From: Owenia fusiformis
Taxonomy: Eukaryota > Annelida > Polychaeta > Sabellida > Oweniidae
DNA length: 64,000 bases
Reading direction: 5' to 3'
Assembly (NCBI GenBank): GCA_903813345.2
Contig: CAIIXF020000008.1
Location: forward strand, 4,099,341-4,163,340
Part shown: in pieces, positions 54,746 to 64,000 of the stretch
How positions within the stretch are numbered: the first letter of the stretch is position 1
Layout: each line of letters begins with the position of its first letter
Made by a program: the position numbers and the translations under genes
The notes under the pieces: model-generated
What the model saw: only the letters and a program-made list of their open reading frames with translations
Told to the model about the DNA's origin: nothing
Database searches by the model: none

Positions 54746-55586
54746 TAGAGTCCATTTCACTGCTTCATTTCGTCAGTAGAACGTCAAAAATAAGAAATTG
54801 GGAGACCATTGTGCAATAATATATGGAAAAGTATATTCATAATGTACATGAATGAAATTTTTATATTTCAGATTTTTTAGTTTTTTGTGCAATACGCCTG
54901 TGCCGTTTTGTAATTTGAAGAATTTCAGCCATGTTAATCTTATTGAAAATAACATGGCAGAGAAACATCCAAATATAAGAGGCCACACACTTTATAAGCC
55001 AAACTAGAAGCAATCCAAGATATACAAATGTCATTCATGTACATTATGAATATACTTTTCCATATATTATTGCACAATGGTCTCCCAATTTCTTATTTTT
55101 GCTGTTCTACTGACGAAATGAAGCAGTGAAATGGACTCTAGTGTTGTCACGATGTGCCATAATCGTACATCGATGCATTGGCAATTTTCAGTAGTAAACA
55201 TTGATGCACATCGCGATGTACATCGAGAAAAAGTCGGAGAAAAGTGCACGGAAATACCGAACGCTAATGCACTAAAATACCGAACAGAACAAATTAATAA
55301 GATTATGCTGGTACATCCGGGAACTTATAACGGTGAAATGAAAGTAAAGTAATTTTTTTAGATTAATGGTTGATTTTAGAAGCGAAAGAATATCAGAACA
55401 CATTGGAAAATGAAATAAGACATGAGAAAGGTAAGCGATTTGCGTCAAAATAAGATAAGAAAGGATGATTTTTAGCAAATTAAATTTTTTTAAAAACATC
55501 GATGTTTTGTTTCAGACATCGATACATCGCCAGAATCAGCTTTGGCGATGTATATCGCGATGTATCGATTAATCGCGACAACACTA
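54746..55586. mobile_element. hAT MITE (448 bp of its own) split by a nested MITE
   Basis: Flanked by the 8-bp duplication CCAGCTAC at 54738-54745 and 55587-55594. Its true left end TAGTGTTGTC resumes at 55139 after the nested insert, and its right end is GACAACACTA (55577-55586). Subterminal atcgatgt/acatcgat motifs occur in both halves. Confidence 0.85.
54748..55138. mobile_element. 391-bp TA-flanked palindromic MITE nested in the hAT MITE
   Basis: Arms of ~105 bp (gagtccatttcactgcttca...ttcatgtacatt) are inverted almost perfectly, around a ~180-bp centre. TA flanks both sides (54746-54747 and 55139-55140), placing it two bases inside the hAT terminus. Mariner-type by target site. No coding sequence. 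Confidence 0.85.
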
Positions 55587-55599
55587 CCAGCTACTAGAC

Positions 55600-55700
55600 A
55601 TAAAGGGAGTGTGCTAAATTCAATGCCTTGCGGAAATAGAACTCCGGACCCTCTGCTCACAAGTCAGATGCTCTACCCGTGAGCCATAATGGCTAGCCCT
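55600..55700 (-). repeat. tRNA-like SINE copy, minus orientation
   Basis: On the minus strand, ggctagccattatggctcac, ggtagagcatctgacttgtg and agcagagggtccggagttct resemble a tRNA head with a CTTGTGA anticodon loop. The B box is decayed. It is paired with an inverted relative at 55820-55920. Confidence 0.6.
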
Positions 55701-55819
55701 CAGGTCGTAACAGTGGTGTAGTGGTGGGATTACCCTTCTGTATCAGTCAGACAGGATATCATCCTTCAGGTTGGATTGTGTAATGACCCTCGATAGCAAG
55801 TGGCTTCCACAGTCTCAGC

Positions 55820-55920
55820 TGTAGTGGCTAGTCCTTATGGCTCAGGGGTAGAGTGTCTGACTTGTGAGCAGAGGGTCCTTGGTTTGATAATTACGACAGG
55901 AAGTGTTTTGAAACTCAGTT
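55820..55920 (+). repeat. tRNA-like SINE copy, plus orientation
   Basis: ggctagtccttatggctcag, gggtagagtgtctgacttgt and gagcagagggtccttggttt match the preceding copy in opposite orientation. The two lie ~120 bp apart and could form a hairpin when transcribed. The B box is imperfect, so it is probably inactive. Confidence 0.6.
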
Positions 55921-56012
55921 CTAATCAAATACTAAGTTATTGTTTGTTTATTTTAGGTACCAGATGTGTTAAATTGTTGAATACCATATTTGAAAACCTT
56001 TTGACTATTTAA

Positions 56013-57672
56013 ATGATCTGCTCCAGTTACATTTCTAGTTATAAAAATCAAGCGTAAATTGGAAAATTGCCAAAATTATAAGATTGCAGCCTATGAATAA
56101 TAAATACATGAACTTCAATTAAATTTTAATTTCCATTTTCTGTCTCAGAAAGAATTATTAATATTTTTCAAAAAAAGAATAAACAAGCTGTAAGTGTGTG
56201 CTACACCTTATCTTTGCAAATGGACCAATCAGATCGCAAGACACATGCGCAATAGGCGCTTGAAGAAATGGAAATAACTTGGTGTATGAAATCAGCTTAT
56301 AGAAGAACTTGCCATTACTATGTGTGCAGCGTGCTACATATTGTAAAAGTCAGAGTTTGTTATGCACATATTGATTCAAAGGGTATTTAGATGAAACCTC
56401 TTACATAAACCGTGCTATTTTAAAAGTGAATTGCATTGTTTTAAATTAATGAATTTGGGAAGATAATACATGTTTCATTTAAGAGGGCGTTGTCAGTCAA
56501 CATTGGCAATTGAGCTGTTAGAAATCAAAAAAAATATTGACATTTGAGTTTGAATGAAGGAGTCAAATAGAGACCATTTTAGCGACAAAAAAGAAGATTT
56601 ATTTTGGGCTAAATGACTTCACAGCAAATGTTTTTACCCTTCTAGTTCGAAAGAGCGTCCAAAGTTCTGTCTAAATCAATAATAATTTCTATAATGCAAT
56701 CCATAATAGAAATAATGCTAAAATATATGTTTAGAAACTGAGTTATACTCCGATCAAATATTTTAACATAGACATTGGCAATATGCAGACTTTAGAAAAC
56801 ATTTAAAAGTCCATTAATGGCATCATTGGTTCCCATCCTCAATCACTTACATTCTACCTATGAGGGTCCGAAGCTTGATGAAGCAGGATGCAAATATGTA
56901 ATTATGACTTGATTTTAAAGGGCCATGTATATTTTCTAATTCAGCTTTGAACTTTAGTCACTGTGAATAAATAAAATGAAAAGAATGTTTCAAATGTTAT
57001 GTTTCTTATACTTGTTTACAGACTAATATCCATGTAGGCATTGGATTTCTACATACTTCCTTATGATAAATGAATAGATTATGAAGAAAGGACCTTGTTT
57101 ATAACATTTAAATAGTCATTGTATTTTGTCTTTAAAAACACCATTAAGGTAATCACTTCAAGGTGTAGACATCTTAACATAGACAGACAGCAAAATTTAA
57201 AAAATCATTTCTTCAAAATTGTAGGTTCCTGTTAATCCTAATGTCATGTCTCATTTCAATCTTAGATGTTTTTAGAGAAGGAAGGGGGTCGTCTAAAAAC
57301 ACAATTAGAGTAATAATCCCTCTGGTATCAATTTGATGAATGTTCTCAGCCATAATTCGATCCTGCATCAAATCCTGCGACAAATGATCGAGATAAAATT
57401 GAAATAGCCCGCTTCAATGTGCTCCTATCTGTGATTGGCTGCCTGGGCTCAATATCCCGGCAACCGATTGTATTTGCCAAGACTGACGACAGGAAGTTCG
57501 ATGCTCAATAAAACATCGTTATTTATTAAATTAGATGAAAAACTTCCAAAAAACATACATTTCAACAATATCAGTCATATATATTGATCATTTTGAAATA
57601 AAAGAAGCGCACTTATATTACTTTTTTGAAATATTTATATGGTTGTAGAATTTAACCGAACTCACAAAAAAT
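56013..57672. other. Gene-poor stretch
   Basis: No gene recognised. The block 56822-56890 (ggttcccatcctcaatcact...gtccgaagcttgatgaagca) recurs in diverged form at 46005-46066, inside the Helitron-like copy 2 region. Confidence 0.45.
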
Positions 57673-57769
57673 GATCCTGTGGCGCAATGGATAGCGCGTC
57701 GGGCTATTCTACCTACGGAATCATGTTTTTTTTCAAAAGGTTGGGGTTCGATTCCTGGCTTGGGCAATC
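57673..57769 (+). repeat. tRNA-Arg-like sequence with enlarged anticodon region (pseudogene?)
   Basis: tgtggcgcaatggatagcgc forms a good A box and D arm, and ggttcgattcc a good B box. Between them lie ~45 nt in place of ~25, including a T8 run. The T-arm stem pairs poorly and the acceptor (gatcctg against cttgggc) does not close. Either a tRNA pseudogene or a SINE head; the T8 run would stop Pol III early. Confidence 0.5.
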
Positions 57770-58524
57770 TTTTATTTCTTTTTTTATCACAACACAATTT
57801 TATCCTTTGGGAATGTTATTTTAATAACTTAAAAGGGTTTTACAATATAAAATAATCTAAAAAAAATTGTATGTTGTTTTAGACTTATTGTGTTCTAGAC
57901 ATTTGGTTATTCTTTGGTTGTCCTGTTGATTTTCTCAATATATTGGTAAAACTGTGCTCATTATATGGTCTCAAAATATATCTAAGGCATAATGACGTTA
58001 TATGAGCAGTTATATTAGGACATTACTGGTTGTCCGGGACAAAAATCTGGACGATCCCCTTCCTTTAAGGACAATTAAGTTTTCTACCTTTCAAAAGTAC
58101 ATTTTTCCTTTATTGTAAAGGGGATACGTCTGTACATAAGTTAATGCATTATATTGATTTATAAGTACAAGCAAATTATTATTAATTTGGAACTGACATG
58201 TAACAGATCAATTCTTGTCGATTGCTATTTATAAAGAAAGGAAGTTGCGGACAGGTATTTTTATTTTCATCAATTTAGCAAATATATTCAGTTCTGATAT
58301 ATACGTCATAGATGTCTATAATTATCCAAAGTTTGTCAACAATTAAGTCATCAAATATCCTCTCTGTTAAAGCTTAGAGACCTGCAAGCCACAAGTGACC
58401 TAATTGATTAGTGTATTAAGTAATTAAGGCAGCAGAAAATCAGAGAATAATACCAGAGCATAATTTATTGGCAGACTATAATGATATATATTTTCCAGCA
58501 TACTGTAGTTTAAGGTTTCCTTCA
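57770..58524. other. Non-coding stretch
   Basis: AT-rich, with no gene, RNA or defined repeat seen. Confidence 0.35.
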
Positions 58525-59389
58525 TTATCCCACCGAACGAAGTTCGTGAGGGATATAGGAAAGCCGTCCGTCCGTCCGTCCATCCGTCCGTCTGTTTGTG
58601 CGGGCGATAACTCAAATACCGTTTCACGGATTTGATTCAAATTTTATAGGCTTATGCCTTATGAGTGTAGGACCTCTGCTCGAGAAGGAATTTTCAATAT
58701 GGCCGCTCAATTCAAAATGGCCGCCATTTTTCGTAAAAAATGTAATCATTGATAACTCAAATACAAGTTGACAGATTTGGTTCAAATTTTATATGCTGAT
58801 GCCTAGGGACAAAGGAGTTTCGCACAAAAAGAGATTTTCAAGATGGCCGCTTAATTTCAAAATGGCGGCCATTTTTCGTAAAAATATGTAATCTTTGATA
58901 ACTCAAATACCAGTGAACGGATTTGGTTCAAATTTTATATGATGATGTTTAGGGACACAGTAGCTATGTTCGACAAAACATTTTCAAGATGGCCGCTAAA
59001 TTTCAAAATGGCGGCAATTTTTCTTAAAAAACGTAATCTTTGATAACTCAAATACCAGTGAACAGATTTGGTTGAAATTTTATATGATTATGCCTAGGGA
59101 CACAGTAGCTCTGTTCAAGAAATAATTTTCGAGATGGCGGCTGAATTTCAAGATGGCGGCCCACATTCGCAAAAAACGTAATCTTTGATAACTCAGAGAC
59201 CAGTGAACGGATTTGGTTCAAATTTTATATGATGATGCCTAGTTCACAATGGTATAAACTAACTTTGTGCCAAATTTCATGCTTCTATCACAAAGTGCAC
59301 AAACATTTCAACATTTACACTAGCTATAATAAGCATAATATGTTTTGTTCGGTGGGATTTGCTACTCCGTGGAGTTGCTGTTTTTCTAG
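58525..59389 (+). mobile_element. Helitron/Helentron-like non-autonomous copy 3
   Basis: Starts after A with TTATCCCACCGAACGAAGTT, then a gtccgtccgtccatccgtcc tract and at least four ~145-bp units, each with gataactcaaatac, ggttcaaattttatatgatg and aagatggcgg. Near the 3' end is ttcggtgggat, the inverse of the 5' end. A hairpin (actccgtggagt) and the terminal CTAG follow, before a T. The best-preserved copy. Confidence 0.75.
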
Positions 59390-60479
59390 TTATATAAAAT
59401 TAATCAGGTTGTCTTTTGAAGAAAAAGACATTCAGTGTAGATGCTTATCCTCTTGTGTCATTTAACCTTTGATATTAGATTAAAGAAGAATCTCTCCCCA
59501 CGCAACAGAATGTTTTCTCTTTTTAAAGACATTAAGAGTTTTTACAAGTTGCACTCAAATAGTTCAGATCACATTTAGGTTCGGAATTTGTATAAAAATT
59601 TAGAAAATTCAGTAACCTACTTTTTATTGAACTTTTCCAAAGTGCTATATCGTAGTCATCCAACAACTTTTACTATCAAGTTAACCATAAACCATATATG
59701 GAATGAGCTACTAATTTAAGGCGGACTGGGCAAATTTTGAAATTTTGGATGCAATTTAATCATTGTTACTCTTGGGTGACACAGGGAGGTTTTACTTTCA
59801 TTATGAGCTAAAATGTAACTATTGAAAGAATTCTCAATGAGACTTGAGGTCCCAGTGATTTCTCAAATTAAAGCAGTTTACAGTATGTGAACCCGAAAAT
59901 AACATTTAACTCCAATAGGTGTCAAGAAACGCTGGAAACTGGAATTGAATCCAGGATTATACCCCATATAAATTGTCTTTGAAACAGATGACAATTGTTT
60001 GATTTAAATTATTTCATCAATGTCATCACTTAAAACACAATGTCAAAAGCTTGTCTTTTGGAATGAATGGTTTAGCCTTCTCAAAATGCCTAACTTACAA
60101 AAAATCTTTGAACATGGCTTTTCAATATGTTTTTTGAATGCTCATTAATTTGTTGTCAGCAATAACGCCTTGTCTTTTAATGGGCAACGCCATTGTAAAA
60201 TGTCAGAATGTATATAATACAATGAATGAAAAGTGAATGCAGGAACTGCAAAAGATGAAGGCCCGGGAAACTGAAAATCGATGTTCGTCACTTGATTAAA
60301 TAGCGTTTTACCCCTTCCCCCTAATGTAATTAAGCATATTTCTTTGACGGACATGGATGTTTTGACCCAGCCCCTAAGTGCCAGTATGTTCAGTTGCATT
60401 ATTTGATATTGTTATGGCATCTTCATCTTGTCTATACTTATGTACATTAATTTTTGTTTTTCTATATATATGTAGTTTA
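59390..60479. other. Non-coding stretch
   Basis: No gene accepted. The block 59962-60030 (attgtctttgaaacagatga...atcaatgtcatcactt) recurs at 60928-60995, so a segment has been duplicated across the RT fragment. Confidence 0.45.
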
Positions 60480-60700
60480 AATTCACTTTATTACATTTCA
60501 TCCATTCATCAATACAATTTGTATCATTCTGAAGCCTTATATGGAGAGATGTGCATCATGAGATGACCTACTTAAAGTAATACCATCTGCAAACAGTCTA
60601 ATGCAACCATCATGACTGCATAACTTAGGTAAAAAATCATTGATAAAGATTATGAAGAGCAAAGGCCCAATTATTGAGCCTTGTGGAACTCTTAAAGAGA
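60480..60700 (-). pseudogene. Reverse-transcriptase fragment of a second LINE type
   Basis: On the minus strand the frame reads RVPQGSIIGPLLFIIFINDF then CIRLFADGITL, followed after a shift by LQNDTNCIDEW. These are the RT domain 4-5 blocks, with FADG in place of FADD. It is a short, frameshifted remnant distinct from the LINE at 53.4-54.7 kb. Confidence 0.8.
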
Positions 60701-61385
60701 CAATTGCTCATTGCAAAGGTATACTGACAGTAATATTCAACTGAGCAATTGGCTATAAATAACATATAAGACGGAAGCGCTTTAGCTACTAACTGAGTAG
60801 GTTTATGGTTTTATTTAAGCCAATCAGAATGACGTCATTCGGTCCTGACTTTACGTAAAGGAACAAATAGCGATTATGTTTCAGAGGGAAATGTCTCTTT
60901 TATGCTATATAAATTCACGTAGGCATAATCATTTTGTCTTTGAAACTGATAACAATTCTTTGACTTTAATTATTTCATCAATGTCATCACTTTAACAATG
61001 TATCAAGCCGATCTTAATGAGAACAAAGAAAAATAGATTTTATTTTACATTCTCATTGCGTAGAAAAAATTGTTAGGAAAAATGTGTTTTACCCGAAACA
61101 TTTGGAAAATCTCGGAAACAATATTATGATATTGTTAATGATATTATACGTAACTGTAAACGTATTTGTAATATGATAAAATGAAAAATATCAGTCACAA
61201 TCGACGCTCATTTTTTTATTTTGTTAATATAGATGCAGTAAATGAAGACGAGCACAAGTCATGTTTGCCTAATTAATCACTGCGCAAAGTTAATTATGTG
61301 CATTATGTTTTACAGATTGATGAAACATCAGCAATGTGAAAGTGGATGATCCATCACAAACACTGGAAAAAGATCTGTAATTACC
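60701..61385. other. Upstream region of the mucin-like gene
   Basis: AT-rich. Contains the duplicated attgtctttgaaac block (60928-60995). No promoter motif can be assigned with confidence. Confidence 0.35.
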
Positions 61386-62050
61386 ATGGCAACGAAAAAC
61401 AATATGACAAATATATGCTGCTTAGCAACCATCGTTTTGTTGCTAACAACTTGTGTAACAAGTCAACCAGCTGAACCCAATCCAAGCAATGATAACAACA
61501 ATGTCACAGATACTGCATCAGCTGAGTCCTCCAGTGTGGGTACAACTACAAAACTCAGCACAACAGAAGGGCCAACTCCAAGTACTACCAAAGTTGTCAT
61601 GGCAACAACTACAATGAAGACAACTGTAAAACAGCAAGCGAGTACAACAGTGCAATTACCCAGTGCAACAGCTCCTGCGAGTCAGGGACAAGCTAGTACA
61701 AGTAAGAAAATATTTCTGTTACTGTACAGAATTTGAAAATAATCAAATACGGGATGTTTTTGTTAAGTCCTTGAAACCAAAAATACTTCTCATCAAAAGG
61801 CAGTAAGCATGACCAAAACATATTCTGAAAATTAAGGTTGCATTGAGATCTCATGGTTCACTTCCCTCAGTTAAAATAAAAGTGTTTTTTTTAGCAAAAC
61901 AAGAGTTACCTTCCACTATTCCAAGCTCAAGCAATATTTCAAATACACTACTGAACGTGACATCAACAACTACAACAACAACAGCGGCAACAGCAAAAGG
62001 AGATAATGCAACTAAGCCTGATATCACTTCAGCGAGTGATTCAAATGCAG
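61386..62050 (+). CDS. Secreted or membrane mucin-like protein, first two exons (continues beyond the window)
   Basis: Exon 1 61386-61701 and exon 2 61895-62050 join in phase across a GT-AG intron, and exon 2 ends at a donor (GCAG|gtaaat). So at least 157 residues are visible and the gene continues. The start ATG lies in ccATGGCA. A signal peptide (NICCLATIVLLLTTCVTS, about residues 9-26) precedes a sequence very rich in Thr/Ser/Pro/Ala, with STTTKL, STTEGPTPSTT and a run of six Thr. This is typical of O-glycosylated mucin stalks, and NVT and NAT are possible N-glycosylation sites. No folded domain or membrane helix is seen yet. It could be a CD164-type sialomucin or a secreted mucin. Confidence 0.75.
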
Positions 62051-62195
62051 GTAAATATTAGTTTGTGTGTCAACTGTTTGTGTTTTCACACATAGCAAGT
62101 CATTTCTCTTTAACCCTAAACATTCTTTATATAATAATATTGTTTGACTGTCTATGCTGAAAATAAAGCATTTATCACCTTTTGATATTTTACCT

Positions 62196-63460
62196 TTGGT
62201 AAATTAGAACAATCGGTTGAGAGAACAATCAGTGGAAGACTAATCAATAGGGGTAACAATCATTGTTTGGAACAATCAGTTGAAAGAACAATCAATGGTA
62301 GACTAATCAATAGGGGTAACAATCATTGTTTGGAACAATCAGTTGAGAGAACAATCAATGGTAGACAAATCAATAGGGGGAACAATCATTGTTTGGAACA
62401 ATCAGTTGAGAGAACAATCAGTGGCAGACAAATCAACAGGGTAAAAAATCATTGTTTGGAACAATGGGTCAAGAGAACAAACAATGGCAGACAAACCAAC
62501 AGGATGAACAATCATTGTTTGGAACATTCAGTTGAGAGAACAATCAATGGTAGATTAATCAATAGGGAAAACATTCATTGTTTGGAACAATCAGTCGAGA
62601 GAACAATCAATGACAGACTAATCAATAGGGGAGAAATCATTGTTTGGAACAATCAGTTGAAAGAACAATCAAGGGTAGACTAATCAATAGGGGAAAAATC
62701 ATTGTTTTGAACAATCAGTTGAGAGAACAATCAAGGGTAGACTAATCAATAGGGGAAATATTATTGTTTAGAACAATCAGTTGAGAGAACAATCAAGGGT
62801 AGACTAATCAATTGGGGGAACAATCATTGTTTGGAACAATTGGTTGAGAGAACAATCAATGGTAGATTTATCAATAGAACAATCATTGTTTGGAACAGAC
62901 AGTTGAGAGAACAATCAATGACAGACTAATCAATAGAGGTGACAATCATTGTTTGGAACAATCAGTTGAGAGAACAATCAAGGGTAGACTAATCAATAGG
63001 GGAAATATTATTGTTTAGAACAATCAGTTGAGAGAACAATCAAGGGTAGACTAATCAATTGGGGGAACAATCATTGTTTGGAACAATTGGTTGAGAGAAC
63101 AATCAATGGTAGATTTATCAATAGAACAATCATTGTTTGGAACAGACAGTTGAGAGAACAATCAACGGTAGATTTATCAATAGAACAATCATTGTTTGGA
63201 ACAGACAGTTGAGAGAACAATCAATGACAGACTAATCAATAGAGGTGACAATCATTGTTTGGAACAATCAGTTGAGAGAACAATCAATGGTAGACTGATC
63301 TATAGGGGAAAAATCATTGTTTGGAACAATCAGTTGAGAGAACAATCAATGGTAGACTGATCAATAGGGGAACAATCATTGTTTGGAACAGACAGTTGAG
63401 AGAACAATCAATGGTAGACTGATCAATAGGGGAACAATCATTGTTTGGAACAATAATTTA
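62196..63460 (+). repeat. 63-bp minisatellite, ~20 copies, in a mucin-like gene intron
   Basis: The unit is ~63 bp and itself made of four ~16-bp blocks each ending near caatca (gttgagagaacaatca, atggtagactaatca, ataggggtaacaatca, ttgtttggaacaatca). A higher-order repeat of ~247 bp is visible (62731 onward against 62978 onward). Because 63 is a multiple of 3, a 138-codon open frame runs through the first part; I treat it as incidental. Confidence 0.95.
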
Positions 63461-64000
63461 GCGGGATCAGTAAATTAATTAATTGGCAAATTAGAATGTA
63501 CAGAAGCATTTGGTAATTGAGAGGTCTTACCACCTACAGTTTTTCACTTCCTATCTATGATATTATGAATTGAATGTTGTTAAGAATAAACAGTGTTATT
63601 AAGACATTGAGAAGCTGACACTACTGAACCTTATGACGTCATTAACCCTGCAATGATTACTAGAATAGTTCATTGAAGAGAAGTAATGGGATAAATAGTA
63701 TGAAATTAGTTTATGAAATGTGTTAGATATGTGATTAGACATTAATCCACCTACAGTTAGGACACTCTATTGTCAAATGCAATGTAATCCTTATGTAAAC
63801 ATAAAAATATGAAAACAGCTTTTCTTTTTAAAGCCCATGATGCTATTTATAGTACATGATCCAATTACAATACATGTACTTGTATATATTTTTGCATCTA
63901 CTAAGTTTATTGAATAAATTATGCTATTCAGATAATGCAAATGTCATTTAGTGCAATTTATATTGTTGTAGGCTAGATTATTTTTTTCAACATTAGACAT
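63461..64000. other. Right-hand end, non-coding
   Basis: AT-rich sequence after the minisatellite, probably still in an intron of the mucin-like gene. No exon was recognised up to the window edge. Confidence 0.4.

Noticed and set aside
62267-62683. 138-codon frame with QSVERTINGRQINR repeats
   Set aside because: The 63-bp minisatellite has a period divisible by three. No start context, and the frame breaks later in the array.

Overview
The window is animal nuclear DNA: AT-rich, long introns with canonical GT-AG junctions, a mitochondrial-type aminoacyl-tRNA synthetase, a C1D homologue, a DEG/ENaC channel and a dense, diverse load of DNA transposons. The gene families and the Helitron-like and hAT/mariner debris fit a marine invertebrate, most likely a lophotrochozoan (mollusc or relative). 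That placement is inference; no single gene proves it.

Layout. 1-10.85 kb is a satellite block. A ~91-bp tandem unit forms a forward arm (3.56-7.13 kb), a 1.4-kb spacer and an inverted arm (8.53-10.74 kb), bounded by inverted ends and an 11-bp direct repeat, so it looks like a 7.4-kb foldback-type element. A 3.26-kb piece of it is repeated almost perfectly at 1-3278. From 12.28 to 15.63 kb lies a complete seven-exon cytosolic sulfotransferase (minus). 15.8-17.1 kb is a non-autonomous transposon with RSS/Transib-like termini, followed by a 30-bp minisatellite. From 19.14 to 29.08 kb run the last eight exons of a mitochondrial seryl-tRNA synthetase (plus). Two intronless minus-strand genes sit inside its introns: a DEG/ENaC channel and a 136-aa protein of unknown family whose mRNA would end in histone-type stem-loops. 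29.7-35.4 kb is repeat-rich and gene-poor. From 35.70 to 45.25 kb (minus) is a four-exon secreted trypsin-like protease with Cys-rich N-terminal modules and a C-terminal TSP1-like module. From 47.70 to 52.38 kb (minus) is a five-exon C1D homologue. 53.4-60.7 kb holds a 5'-truncated LINE, a nested transposon stack, tRNA-like SINE sequences and a Helitron-like copy. At 61.39 kb a secreted mucin-like gene (plus) begins and runs past the end of the window, with a 63-bp minisatellite in its intron.

The genes show no functional grouping. The most unusual point is the small intronless gene at 24.27-24.68 kb, which has a TATA box, no introns and three tandem histone-like 3' stem-loops, the last with a near-canonical sequence and a purine-rich downstream element.
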